64,000 nucleotides of DNA, taken from UBA11872 sp965198285 (GTDB lineage: Bacteria; Chloroflexota; UBA11872). The notes beneath the pieces were generated by a model. The model was not told the DNA's origin. It ran no database searches and saw nothing but the letters and a program-made list of their open reading frames with translations. Where the stretch lies: positions 806,001 to 870,000 of the forward strand of contig OZ240251.1 of NCBI GenBank assembly GCA_965198285.1. The letters are read 5' to 3'. Below are positions 51,818-60,136 of this stretch, one piece after another; positions within the stretch are counted from its first letter, which is position 1; each line of letters starts with the position of its first letter. The position numbers and the translations under genes are program-made.

Positions 51818-52987
51818 GTGGCAAAGACAGCTCCGCTCTTTAACCACTGCCTCGAGCGTTCCACATCACACGAGCATTGGCGGGGTGCATCGCGGTTTGA
51901 CAGCCTGAATCGATCCGCGATTCCCGCGATGCAGGCCGCCCGTGACGAGCTGGCGCGCTGGTACTCGCGATTTCCCGATCAGGACGGTGATCTGCGCTCT
52001 CGCTTTCGAGGACCTGACGACAACCACGACGGGGCGTTCTTTGAACTGTTCCTGCACGAGTTGCTTCCACGTCTCGGGCTATCTGTGAAGGCGCACCCCA
52101 GGCTGGAAGACGGAAGCAGTCCCGACTTCCTCGTCGCAGGCCCTGATGGAAAAGCCTTTGTTGAGGCGACGTATCTGAAGCAGCGATCCACGGTTCCTCC
52201 GCTCGAAGCCAATGTGCTCAATGCGATCGACGATCTGGATTGCCATGTTCCTACGGATGTTGGGCTGAGTGTGTGGGTCACTGGATCTTTGAAGCGAGAA
52301 CCGAGGCTCAGACCAATCACGGATGATGTCTGCAGCTGGTTGAACCAGCTCGATTCACGGAGCGTGCGCTGGCGTGACGGGGCTGAGAAACACATTCGGG
52401 TCGATCCTAAGTGCAGCGATTTAATTCTCGCGCTACAGGCAGTCCCACGGACAGTAGCCAGCCGTGTGATTCAGGCTTGGTCATCTAGTGGCTGGAGCGG
52501 GATCGTCGGCGAGGAGGTATACAACGCGGTCTCGAAGAAGGTCCGCAAGTACAAGAGTCTCGACCATCCGCTGGTCGTCGCGGTGAACATCGCCAGCGCC
52601 GGTGCCGAACCGCACGAGGAGGCTGCGCTGTTCGGCCACCCGACGCTTCGCCTCCGACGTAGCGAGGATGGCGTCAATCTGACACCGGCCGGGATCATGC
52701 ACACCGGGAAGGCGCTTTGGTTTGACAACACGAAGCGCCGCAATCACTACCCTAGGCTGAGCGCCGTGATGATGTTCCACGATCTCGCGCCATGGACCGT
52801 CGCGAACGTTTCTGCCTGCCTCTACCTGAATCCGTACGAAGACGACCGGGTGCCGCGGGAACTGCGGACCCTGGGCTACGCCGCGGAGTCGGCCGGGCAA
52901 CTCCGGAGGTACAAGGGAAGTCGCTTAGTCAGGGATGTGCTTGGGCTGCCGGAAGACTGGCCTGGCAGCTTCGTCCTCGGCGACTAG
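51818..52987 (+). CDS. Hypothetical protein with PD-(D/E)XK-like nuclease core
   Basis: A 389-aa soluble protein; the family is not recognised by name. Residues about 70-120 read FFELFLHELLPRLGLSVK, then SSPDFLVAGPDGKAFVEATY: helix with Glu, PD before a strand, then E-x-T in place of E-x-K. This is the arrangement of restriction-like nucleases with the last Lys changed, so activity is unsure. The C-terminal half has ALFGHPTLRLRRSEDGVN and a region with Trp and Tyr. No methylase or other defence gene is adjacent. It lies between DUF4395 and tRNA-Glu, a typical place for acquired genes. Confidence 0.5.
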   Translation: MAKTAPLFNHCLERSTSHEHWRGASRFDSLNRSAIPAMQAARDELARWYSRFPDQDGDLRSRFRGPDDNHDGAFFELFLHELLPRLGLSVKAHPRLEDGSSPDFLVAGPDGKAFVEATYLKQRSTVPPLEANVLNAIDDLDCHVPTDVGLSVWVTGSLKREPRLRPITDDVCSWLNQLDSRSVRWRDGAEKHIRVDPKCSDLILALQAVPRTVASRVIQAWSSSGWSGIVGEEVYNAVSKKVRKYKSLDHPLVVAVNIASAGAEPHEEAALFGHPTLRLRRSEDGVNLTPAGIMHTGKALWFDNTKRRNHYPRLSAVMMFHDLAPWTVANVSACLYLNPYEDDRVPRELRTLGYAAESAGQLRRYKGSRLVRDVLGLPEDWPGSFVLGD

Positions 52988-53189
52988 GATGCCCCGTCAC
53001 CGAACTGACCGGCCTCCTGCCGGCGCGCCGAGACACCGGCACGGTGCTTGGATTGGAAGTCCCGACCTTGGTGGTCACCACACGACGGAAGTCGGGCGCC
53101 GAGAGCCTCGAACGCCTCGACCCTGCTCGTCGGTGACGACTCTCCTGGCTCGGACGAGCACCAGGGCGGCTCGCTGCAGAGCGCTTTGG

Positions 53190-53263
53190 TAGGGCATGCG
53201 GGATTCGAACCCGCGATCTCCGCCTTGAGAGGGCGGTGTCCTGGGCCGCTAGACGAATGCCCC
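53190..53263 (-). tRNA. tRNA-Glu (anticodon CTC)
   Basis: A 74-nt cloverleaf. Acceptor GGGGCAT pairs with ATGCCCT (G-U at the outer end), anticodon stem CCGCC/GGCGG with loop CTCTCAA giving anticodon CTC, T-arm CGGGTTCGAATCCCG, discriminator A, and only CC of CCA encoded. It reads GAG codons. It is transcribed away from ffh, which starts 110 bp to its right. The 52988-53189 stretch on its other side shows no gene. Confidence 0.95.
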
Positions 53264-53372
53264 ATACGGACCGAAGTCCGACGCCGCCTATGCTACGAAA
53301 CCTTGCGGCGTGCCGGGCTGCCGCGGGTGCTCCGTACAATCGACGCATACATGTGCACCGTTCTGATGCCCC

Positions 53373-54710
53373 ATGTTTGAGAGTCTGACTGAGCGCCTCA
53401 ACGGCGTATTCGGTCGCCTGGGTCGGCGCGGCCGCCTGAGCGAAGGGGACGTGGACGCGGCGCTGCGCGAAGTGCGCATGGCCCTGCTGGAGGCCGACGT
53501 CAATTTCCGGGTGGCGCGCGACTTCGTGGCCTCGGTGCGCGAGCGCGCGGTTGGCCGCGAGGTCACCCACAGCGTCACCCCGGCCCAGCAGGTCACCAAG
53601 ATCGTGAATGACAACCTGGTGGAACTGCTGGGCGGCGAGACGGCACGTTTGGCCACGGCGCCGCGCCCCCCGTCAGTCGTTCTGATGGTCGGCTTGCAGG
53701 GGTCGGGCAAGACCACCGCCGCGGCCAAGCTGGCCCTGGCGTTCCGCAAAGACGGCGGACGGCCGCTGCTGGTGGCGGCCGACACCTACCGTCCGGCGGC
53801 CATCGCCCAGCTGCAAACGCTCGGCAAGCAGATTGACGTGCCCGTGCACCAGCAGGGCACGGATCCCAGCCCGGTGGAGATTGCCAAGCGCGGTCTTGAA
53901 CTGGGCATCAGCAACGCCCACTCGCACGTCATCGTCGATACCGCCGGCCGCTTGCAGCTGGATGACGCGATGATGGACGAAGTCGAACAGATTAGCCGCG
54001 CCGTTCAGCCGGTCGAAACGCTCTTCGTGGCCGACGCCACCACCGGCCAGGAAGCCGTGAACGTGGCCAAGGCCTTCAACGCCCGCACCCCGCTGACCGG
54101 CCTGATCCTCACCAAGATGGACGGCGACGCGCGGGGTGGTGCAGCCCTCTCGATTCGAGCCGTGACCGGGATACCGGTGAAGTTCGTCGGGACCGGCGAG
54201 CGCATCGAGCCGCTGGAGGTCTTCCATCCCGATCGCATCGCCTCCCGCATCCTGGGCATGGGCGACGTCGTCACGCTGGTGGAACGCGCCGAAGAGGTCG
54301 TCGATGTCGAGCGCGCCATGGAGCTGCAAACCAAGCTCCGCAAGGCCACCTTCGGGCTGGACGACTTCCTGGAACAACTCAATCAGGTACGCCAGATGGG
54401 ACCGCTCAGCCAGGTGCTGGGCATGCTGCCCGGCATGGGCGCCATGGCCAACCGCGCCGAGGTGCAGGCCGCGCTGGACGGCGATGTTGTGGGGCGCTTC
54501 GAGGCCATCATCCTCTCGATGACACCCGGCGAGCGCGCCAATCCCGACATCCTCAATGGCAGCCGCCGGCGCCGCGTGGCCCTCGGCAGCGGCACCTCCG
54601 TTCAGGAAGTCAACCTACTGCTCAAGCAATTCCGGCAGGCGCGCCAAGTCATGCAAATGGTCAGTTCCGGCCGCACGCCCGCCGGTCTGGGCAACCTGCC
54701 GGGCTTCTAG
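53373..54710 (+). CDS. ffh: Signal recognition particle protein Ffh (SRP54)
   Basis: A 445-aa GTPase. The N domain starts MFESLTERLNGVFGRLGRRG, the G domain has GLQGSGKTTAAAKLA (G1), DTAGRLQLDDAMMDE (G3) and LTKMDGDARGGAALS (G4), and the M domain carries GPLSQVLGMLPGM, ERANPDILNGSRRRRVALGSGTS and a Met-rich C-terminus. With SRP RNA it targets ribosomes making membrane proteins to FtsY. Length is normal. No SRP RNA could be recognised in the flanks. The ribosome site is weak. Confidence 0.97.
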   Translation: MFESLTERLNGVFGRLGRRGRLSEGDVDAALREVRMALLEADVNFRVARDFVASVRERAVGREVTHSVTPAQQVTKIVNDNLVELLGGETARLATAPRPPSVVLMVGLQGSGKTTAAAKLALAFRKDGGRPLLVAADTYRPAAIAQLQTLGKQIDVPVHQQGTDPSPVEIAKRGLELGISNAHSHVIVDTAGRLQLDDAMMDEVEQISRAVQPVETLFVADATTGQEAVNVAKAFNARTPLTGLILTKMDGDARGGAALSIRAVTGIPVKFVGTGERIEPLEVFHPDRIASRILGMGDVVTLVERAEEVVDVERAMELQTKLRKATFGLDDFLEQLNQVRQMGPLSQVLGMLPGMGAMANRAEVQAALDGDVVGRFEAIILSMTPGERANPDILNGSRRRRVALGSGTSVQEVNLLLKQFRQARQVMQMVSSGRTPAGLGNLPGF

Positions 54711-54940
54711 AGTCGGCGGTCAGCGAAGCGCCGGATGGCCGGTATCTGGATTCATCGCGAATCAAACCGCGTAGTTTCTGCGTCTTTGCTGTCGAGCGGT
54801 CATACGGCTGGCCGGTTACCGGAGCAGGCGGTGGTTCGGGTGCTCCGGCGGCGACCCTGGCTCGTTGTCATCGAGCGGGTTTGGGCCATCAGTGCCCAAT
54901 TCGCAACAGTGCGGTGCCTTCGTCGGGGAAGAAGCCTGGG
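54711..54940. other. Gap after ffh
   Basis: A 230-bp intergenic stretch between ffh and the minus-strand microprotein. An open plus-strand frame across it lacks a ribosome site and family features and is not called. No SRP RNA core (the GGAAGNA tetraloop region) was found. Nothing else is supported. Confidence 0.4.
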
Positions 54941-55030
54941 CTATCGCTTCCGAAGGCGGGCCGGAATAACGGCCCACATCATAAAGAGACCGGCAAAAGC
55001 AACGATTCCCAGAAGCGCTTCAAGCGGCAA
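54941..55030 (-). CDS. 29-aa single-helix membrane microprotein
   Basis: TTG 55030 is preceded by a full GGAGGT ribosome site (55042-55037) at six bases. The protein begins MPLEALLGIVAFAGLFMMWA and ends VIPARLRKR: one membrane helix, Trp at the interface and a basic tail that would stay cytoplasmic. It lies downstream of the DUF503 gene on the same strand. Function unknown; similar single-span peptides often bind and modulate membrane complexes. Called on ribosome site plus topology only. Confidence 0.5.
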   Translation of the reverse strand: MPLEALLGIVAFAGLFMMWAVIPARLRKR

Positions 55031-55143
55031 CGGCAAACCTCCAAAGCCCCGCCGGGTAAGCGGCGAGGCAGCTATTGCCGCCGTCACACCTCCGAACCAC
55101 CGCCTGAGTCCACGCCTAGTCTAGCCCGTCGCCCAGGCCGCCG

Positions 55144-55434
55144 TTACAGGTACAGGATCTCGATCTGGTCGTCGGTCACTTCCAAATCTAGGTGCACCCG
55201 CTCGATGAACTCCAGGATCGCGCGCAACTGCGCGTCCAGCCGGCGCGGATCGTTGGCCACACAGGCCACCCCAACCCGTGCCCGACCCGGGATCGGGTCG
55301 GCATCCAGGTCGGCCACGGCGGCGTTGAAGGTGTTGCGGATACGCCGCTTCAGCGACTCCACCGTCCGCCGCCGGTCCTTCAGCGAGCGGGCAGCGTGAA
55401 CCGCCAGTCCGACCTCAAGGGTTCCTACGTGCAC
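55144..55434 (-). CDS. DUF503 family protein (YlxP-like)
   Basis: A 96-aa protein with the full family pattern: VGTLEVGLAVHAARSLKDRRRTVESLKRRIRNTFN read as VGTLEVGL, SLKDRRR and RNTFN, then GVACVANDPRRLDAQLRAIL and the end LDLEVTDDQIEIL. In Bacillus the homologue YlxP sits in the nusA-infB-rbfA operon and is linked to ribosome maturation; here it is away from that operon. It is soluble and small. Overlapping frames are shadows. Confidence 0.9.
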   Translation of the reverse strand: MHVGTLEVGLAVHAARSLKDRRRTVESLKRRIRNTFNAAVADLDADPIPGRARVGVACVANDPRRLDAQLRAILEFIERVHLDLEVTDDQIEILYL

Positions 55435-55526
55435 GGTGCAAGTCTACGGACAGGTTGCCGCGCGGCCGCGGCTGTTCCAGTCTGACAGGCGAGCGCCGTC
55501 CGGTCCGCACCCTGAGGAGCCCACTC

Positions 55527-56621
55527 ATGTCCGCCACCCCCCGCACGCTTGCCGACATCGATACGCCCGCGGCGGTGATCGACCTTGACCTGGTGCGGCG
55601 CAACATCCACACCATGCAGCGCCATCTGGCCGGCACGCCCGTCCACGTGCGGCCTCACGTCAAGCACCACAAGACACCGGGCATCGCCCTCATGCAGATC
55701 GAGGCCGGCGCGCCCGGCGTCACCTGTGCCAAGGTCGGCGAGGCCGAGGCCATGGTGGCCGGTGGCGTCGGCGACGTGCTAATCGCCAACCAGGTCGTCG
55801 GCCCAATCAAAATCGCGCGGCTCTGCGCCCTCGCCCGCCAGGCTCGCGTCACAGTCGCGGTGGACGACGAGCGCAACGTGAAGGAACTGTCCGCGGCTGC
55901 CGTCGCCAACGACGTCACCATTGGCATCGTCATTGAGATCGAAGTCGGCATGAACCGCTGCGGGGTCCTGCCGGGCGCCCCGGCCGTGGCGTTGGCGCAG
56001 GTGGTGGACGTCGCCCCCGGTCTGGACCTGGTGGGTTTGATGGGCTACGAGGGCCACGCCGTCGGCATCGTCGACCGCGCCGAGCGCGAAGCCGTCGCCC
56101 GCAACTCGCTGGCCGCCGTGATCGATACCAAGGCCGCCTGCGAAGCCGCCGGTCTCGAAATCCGCGAGGTCACCGGCGGCGGCACCAACACCTTTGACAT
56201 CACCAGTGCCATCGACGGCTGGACCGAGTTGCAGTGCGGCACCTACGTCACCATGGACGTGAGCTTCCGCCAGCACGCCGGCCACGCGTTCGAGCAGGCC
56301 ATGTGGATCCTGTCCACCGTCGTCAGCACGCCGGCGCCCGGTCGGGCCGTGCTGGACATCGGCCGCAAGTCCATGGCCTTTGAGCCCGGCGGCCTGCCCC
56401 TCGTGGAAGACCCGCCCGGCGTGGAACTGCTCAGCCTGTCCGAGGAACACGGCAGCCTGGCCCTGCACGACCAGGCCCCCGACCTCCAGCCCGGCGACCG
56501 CCTCAAGGTCACCCCCTGGCACGGCTGCACCACGTTCAACCTGCACGACACCCTCTACGTCATCCAGGACGACGAAGTCGTGGACGTCTGGCCCATCTCC
56601 GCCCGCGGCAAATTCACCTGA
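55527..56621 (+). CDS. D-threonine aldolase/D-serine dehydratase-like PLP enzyme
   Basis: A 364-aa fold-type III (alanine racemase-like barrel) enzyme. TPAAVIDLDLVRRNIHTMQ and VRPHVKHHKTPGIALMQI contain the PLP Lys (HVKHHK), ITCAKVGEAEAM-like sequence (VTCAKVGEAEAMVAGG) follows, GVEVGMNRCGV-like (EIEVGMNRCGVLPG) and GGGTNTFDITSAIDGWTELQCGTYV bind phosphate. The C-terminal domain ends with HGCTTFNLHDTLYVI, whose His/Asp/Cys set binds the divalent metal in D-threonine aldolase and DSD1. It cleaves or dehydrates D-hydroxy amino acids. ATG 55527 follows TGAGGAG. Confidence 0.88.
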   Translation: MSATPRTLADIDTPAAVIDLDLVRRNIHTMQRHLAGTPVHVRPHVKHHKTPGIALMQIEAGAPGVTCAKVGEAEAMVAGGVGDVLIANQVVGPIKIARLCALARQARVTVAVDDERNVKELSAAAVANDVTIGIVIEIEVGMNRCGVLPGAPAVALAQVVDVAPGLDLVGLMGYEGHAVGIVDRAEREAVARNSLAAVIDTKAACEAAGLEIREVTGGGTNTFDITSAIDGWTELQCGTYVTMDVSFRQHAGHAFEQAMWILSTVVSTPAPGRAVLDIGRKSMAFEPGGLPLVEDPPGVELLSLSEEHGSLALHDQAPDLQPGDRLKVTPWHGCTTFNLHDTLYVIQDDEVVDVWPISARGKFT

Positions 56622-56813
56622 GTGTCACCGGATCGACCGGCTACTAGAGAAAGTGTTGGTCGTCCGCCCAAGGGCGGGATTGCCACAGCAGGCGCGGCCT
56701 TGCAGAGCTGGTCATTCACCGGGCTTGCCTCGCTGGCCCGAACGGAGCTTGACAGGCTGAGCACGATCGTCAATGGTTGAATACACCTCCCCGGTTCGGT
56801 TCGCTGGCCGGGT

Positions 56814-56843
56814 GCGCCGCGCCCTCAACGGCGCGGTGCTTTT
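56814..56843 (+). terminator. Rho-independent terminator
   Basis: GCGCCGCGCC (56814-56823) pairs with GGCGCGGTGC (56830-56839), one G-U, six-base loop, followed by TTTT. It lies 190 bp after the D-threonine aldolase-like gene and 40 bp before the NYN gene. The 56622-56813 part holds no gene; CGGAGCTTGACAGGCTGAG near 56742 resembles a common dispersed repeat unit. Confidence 0.7.
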
Positions 56844-56882
56844 CTGTGGCGCGACTGCTGCTACACCCCGAACGATCCTGTC

Positions 56883-57503
56883 GTGAGCACTATGCGGACC
56901 AATGTGTACGTGGACGGGTTCAACCTGTACTACGGTGCGCTGCGCGGTCGGCAGTACAAATGGCTGGACCTGCTCGCCTTCAGTCGCCGCCTACTTATGC
57001 CGTGGAACACGGTCGTGAGGATCCGCTACTTCACAGCGGAGATATTCCCGTCGGCGCGTGATCCTGCCGCCCCGGAGCGCCAACAAGCGTATCTGCGCGC
57101 AATCGAGACAATCCCGAACCTCTCGATTCACTACGGGTCATTTCTCCGAACCCCTGGCCAGCCGCCAAGAGAAAAAGGGTCGGACGTCAATCTCGCCTCG
57201 TATCTGCTCCTCGACGCGTTCGACCACGAGTACCAGGTGGCGCTCATCATTTCCAACGACTCGGACCTGACCCACCCGATCGAGCTTGTGCGGGAGCGCT
57301 TCGGGGTTCGCGTGGGCGTAGCGGCACCCGTGCTCAATCGTCATCCGGACGGGAATCGACGGTACCCGAGTCGTGACCTCCGGCAAGCCGCCGACTTTCT
57401 GGTGCCGATCAGCAGGCGAAGACGTCATGTCCTTCGTGACTCCCAGCTGCCAAACACCGTCCTTCACGGCGGTCGGACGATCACGAAGCCATCCGACTGG
57501 TAA
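56883..57503 (+). CDS. NYN domain protein (LabA-like putative RNase)
   Basis: A 206-aa PIN-like nuclease relative. NVYVDGFNLYYGALRG gives the first Asp and Asn of the NYN site; EKGSDVNLASYLLLDAFD provides the central acidic residues (KGxDV) and LIISNDSDLTHPIELVRE the last Asp pair. These residues bind metal in LabA and related RNases. The C-terminal 40 residues are basic. The start may be GTG 56883 or ATG 56892. Single gene, with its own terminator behind it. Confidence 0.88.
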   Translation: MSTMRTNVYVDGFNLYYGALRGRQYKWLDLLAFSRRLLMPWNTVVRIRYFTAEIFPSARDPAAPERQQAYLRAIETIPNLSIHYGSFLRTPGQPPREKGSDVNLASYLLLDAFDHEYQVALIISNDSDLTHPIELVRERFGVRVGVAAPVLNRHPDGNRRYPSRDLRQAADFLVPISRRRRHVLRDSQLPNTVLHGGRTITKPSDW

Positions 57504-57529
57504 GCGCGACGCGGTCTCTTCAAAGTTCT

Positions 57530-57546
57530 GGCACGGCACCCGTGCC
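57530..57546 (+). terminator. Hairpin after the NYN gene
   Basis: GGCACGG (57530-57536), CAC loop, CCGTGCC (57540-57546): a 7-bp GC-rich stem 27 bp after the NYN stop and 27 bp before the rho promoter. There is no T tract, so it may be a weak or Rho-assisted terminator. Confidence 0.45.
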
Positions 57547-57572
57547 AAACACGCCGACTTGCCCAGCCTCAC

Positions 57573-57602
57573 TTGACACTGAAAATCCCCCGGTGCTAGC
57601 GT
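57573..57602 (+). promoter_or_regulatory. Probable rho promoter with long leader
   Basis: TTGACA (57573-57578) and TAGCGT (57597-57602) with 18-bp spacing give a sigma-70-like promoter. The transcript would have a leader of about 205 bases before the rho ATG. Long leaders of rho genes mediate autoregulation in E. coli; the leader here is C-rich in parts, as Rho sites are. Regulation is inference. Confidence 0.55.
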
Positions 57603-57814
57603 GCCCTCTGTAGGCATATTGGCTGCTCGGCCATGAGTTGAGCGGCCGGTCCACCAGCCCTGCCCACCAGAACTGTCAACTTTTCGTGTGGGTTCTGTAT
57701 GCCGCGTGGCAGGGCCTCGATACCAGAAACAGCCCGTGACTTCGCACACACTGCGGTCCCGACCGCGACCTCCAGCCGAGCTTCAGCGCCCGGCGCGACG
57801 CGCAGGAGGATCGA

Positions 57815-59191
57815 ATGACTGACGCCAGTGGACGCTCGGGCGGCTATCGCCGTCCGCGGCGCTCCAACCGTGGCCGTCGCACCCCGCGCCGCCCGCGCCA
57901 GTTGCAGCCGGACCCCGACCGCGAGTTGACCGAGCTCGAAGCCAAGCCCATGGAGGTCTTGCGCACCCTGGCCAGCGAGCTTGAGATCGACGTCAACGGC
58001 GCCGCCGACCTGACCAAAGACGCCCTCGTCAACATGGTCCTCCAGGCCCGGTCCGAGAAGGACGGGTCCATGTTCCTTGAGGGCAACCTCGAGCTTATGG
58101 ACGAGGGCTTCGGCTTTCTGCGCCGCAACCCAGGCTGGGTGGCCGGGCCGGACGACGTCTACGTTTCCCAATCGCAGATCCGGCGCTTCGAGCTGCGCAC
58201 CGGCGACTTCGTCAGTGGTCACGTGCGACCGGCGCACGAGAGCGACCGCTATCACGGCCTCGTGCGGGTGATGGCCGTCAATGGTCTGGCCCCGGACAAG
58301 GCCCGCGCCCGACCGCAGTTCGAGCGCATGATTCCCATCTTTCCCAACGAACAGCTCGTGCTCGAATACTCGGCGGCCGAACTCACGTCGCGCATCGTGG
58401 ACATCATCGCGCCAATCGGGCGCGGGCAGCGCGGCTTGGTGCTCTCGCCGCCGAAAGCCGGCAAGACCGAGTTGATGAAGCGCCTGGCGCGTTCTGTCCT
58501 GAATAACTACAGCGACGTGCGCGTCATCGTGGCGCTGATCGGGGAGCGGCCGGAGGAAGTCACCGACTGGGAGCGTGGCGTCGACGGCGCCGAAGTCATT
58601 AGCTCGACCTTCGACGAGCAACCCCACAGCCACACGCGCGTCGCCGAACTCACCTCCGCCCGCGCCAAGCGCATGGTCGAAGGTGGCGAGGACGTGATGA
58701 TCCTGCTCGATAGCGTCACCCGCCTCGTCCGCGCCTACAACCTCGTCCAGCCCTCCAGCGGCCGCACCCTCTCCGGCGGAATCGACCCGCAGGCCCTGTA
58801 TCCGCCCAAGGGATTCTTCGGCGCCGCGCGCAACATCGACGGCGGCGGCAGCCTCACCATCATCGCCTCCTGCCTCATCGAGACCGGCAGCCGAATGGAT
58901 GAAGTCATCTACGAAGAGTTCAAGGGCACCGGTAACTGGGAACTGATGCTTGACCGGCGGCTCGCCGAGCGCGGTACCTTCCCCGCTGTCAACGTGCTCA
59001 GTTCCGGCACCCGGCGCGTGGAGCTGATGCTGGACGCCCAGGAGCTAAAGTACTTCTGGACCCTTCGCCGCATGCTCAACGCCCTTGATCCCCACGACTC
59101 CAATGACTCGACGGAACTCATGTTCGACCGCATGAAGCGGACGGCAACCAACAAGGAATTCTTCGCTTCGCTCAGCGATGCGGCCCGATAA
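57815..59191 (+). CDS. rho: Transcription termination factor Rho
   Basis: A 458-aa hexameric RNA helicase. It has a basic N-terminal extension (RRPRRSNRGRRTPRRPRQ), then the Rho_N helix region (VLRTLASELEIDVNG), the cold-shock RNA-binding domain with EGNLELMDEGFGFLRR, the P-loop SPPKAGKTELMKRLA, Walker B EDVMILLDSVTRLVRAYN, the Q-loop region SSGRTLSGGIDPQALY and the C-terminal R-loop and arginine finger region. It terminates transcription of untranslated RNA. The ribosome site AGGAGGATCGA is strong. The Arg-rich extension resembles that of high-GC lineages and aids RNA binding. Confidence 0.97.
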   Translation: MTDASGRSGGYRRPRRSNRGRRTPRRPRQLQPDPDRELTELEAKPMEVLRTLASELEIDVNGAADLTKDALVNMVLQARSEKDGSMFLEGNLELMDEGFGFLRRNPGWVAGPDDVYVSQSQIRRFELRTGDFVSGHVRPAHESDRYHGLVRVMAVNGLAPDKARARPQFERMIPIFPNEQLVLEYSAAELTSRIVDIIAPIGRGQRGLVLSPPKAGKTELMKRLARSVLNNYSDVRVIVALIGERPEEVTDWERGVDGAEVISSTFDEQPHSHTRVAELTSARAKRMVEGGEDVMILLDSVTRLVRAYNLVQPSSGRTLSGGIDPQALYPPKGFFGAARNIDGGGSLTIIASCLIETGSRMDEVIYEEFKGTGNWELMLDRRLAERGTFPAVNVLSSGTRRVELMLDAQELKYFWTLRRMLNALDPHDSNDSTELMFDRMKRTATNKEFFASLSDAAR

Positions 59192-59230
59192 ACTTGCTGA
59201 GTGACTGTGTGGAAGGGGAGCGCGTGACTC

Positions 59231-59764
59231 ATGGCTGACGTTCAGGTGGTATTGCTCGAGGCCGTGCCCGACCTGGGGGATATCGGGGACGTAAAGTCGG
59301 TCGCCGCCGGCTTTGCGCGTAACTTTCTGCTGCCGCGGCGCTTGGCCGTCCCGGCCAGCAGGCAGCGTCTGGACGACTCCCAATTCCAGGCTGAATTACA
59401 AGAACGTCGCGACGAGAACGAGCGTCGTGAAGCGCAGCATGTGGCGGACATGATTCAGGGCGTCATGCTGAGTCTCCACGTGCAGGTTGGCGGTCAGGGA
59501 CGCATGCACGGTCAGATCACCAACCGCGACGTGGCGGCCGCCCTGCTGGAACAGCGCGGCGTCGAGGTCGATCGGCACCTCATTCAGATCGACAGCCCGA
59601 TCCGCTCGCTTGGGCGCTACCTCGTCCCGATTCGCCTGGCCGCCGGCTTGGAAGCCTCGGTCATGCTGGATGTCCTGGAACAGGAAGAGGAGCCCGAACC
59701 GGCCGCTGAAGACGAAGAGGATGCGGCGCCGGAGGAGTTCGGCGTTTCTCACCTCGGGCACTAG
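59231..59764 (+). CDS. rplI: 50S ribosomal protein L9
   Basis: A 177-aa protein. VQVVLLEAVPDLGDIGDVKSVAAGFARNFLLPR is the L9 signature read as VVLLEAVPDLG and GFARNFLLPRRLAVPA; a helix of about 40 residues links to the C-terminal domain (GRMHGQITNRDVAAALLEQRG, ID to LGRYLVPIRL). The last 27 residues are an acidic tail (EQEEEPEPAAEDEEDAAPEE) not found in the usual 148-aa form. It binds 23S rRNA. It starts 39 bp after rho and precedes dnaB. Confidence 0.95.
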   Translation: MADVQVVLLEAVPDLGDIGDVKSVAAGFARNFLLPRRLAVPASRQRLDDSQFQAELQERRDENERREAQHVADMIQGVMLSLHVQVGGQGRMHGQITNRDVAAALLEQRGVEVDRHLIQIDSPIRSLGRYLVPIRLAAGLEASVMLDVLEQEEEPEPAAEDEEDAAPEEFGVSHLGH

Positions 59765-59812
59765 GGACAGCGCCAGCCCCCCACCCCCACCCGCCCAAGA
59801 ATTCCGAAATCG

Positions 59813-59987
59813 CCAGCGGTAACGATTGGCGCCCAGCGGTAACTGGGGATAACTTCCTGACCAACGGGCACGCCGTGCCCGATTAGCAACGGCTGTCTCC
59901 CGGCCGCAAGTCGCTGTAACCGGCAGGCGTAAGCTGGAGTTACGAACAACTCGTGTGGATGCCCGTCGCTGTGGATTACGGGGATAG
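59813..59987 (+). promoter_or_regulatory. Direct repeats and DnaA-box-like cluster upstream of dnaB
   Basis: In the 372-bp rplI-dnaB gap: CCAGCGGTAAC occurs twice (59813-59823 and 59833-59843), 20 bp apart, followed by TGGGGATAA (59844-59852). Further on are TGTGGATGC (59954-59962), TGTGGATTA (59970-59978) and CGGGGATAG (59979-59987). The E. coli-type DnaA box is TGTGGATAA, so two boxes have one mismatch and the others two to three. This could be a DnaA-controlled dnaB promoter or part of an origin. There is no AT-rich unwinding region. Confidence 0.4.
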
Positions 59988-60136
59988 ATTGAGCCCGGTG
60001 GTCGGCCTGCCGAATGCATCCGCCGCCGTTCCCAGCGTCCGTGGTTCACTGCCCCGTGGCTGCGTAACCATGCCCATCCGCCCGACAGAACTCTCCGAGT
60101 TGCAATCCTGATACCCCCGCCAAGCGGTCGCCCGGC

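Noticed and set aside
54735..55124. 129-aa plus-strand frame after ffh
   Set aside because: No ribosome site, no family pattern, and it opposes the better-supported microprotein.
53373..55143. SRP RNA near ffh
   Set aside because: No conserved tetraloop core or suitable hairpin was seen on either strand.
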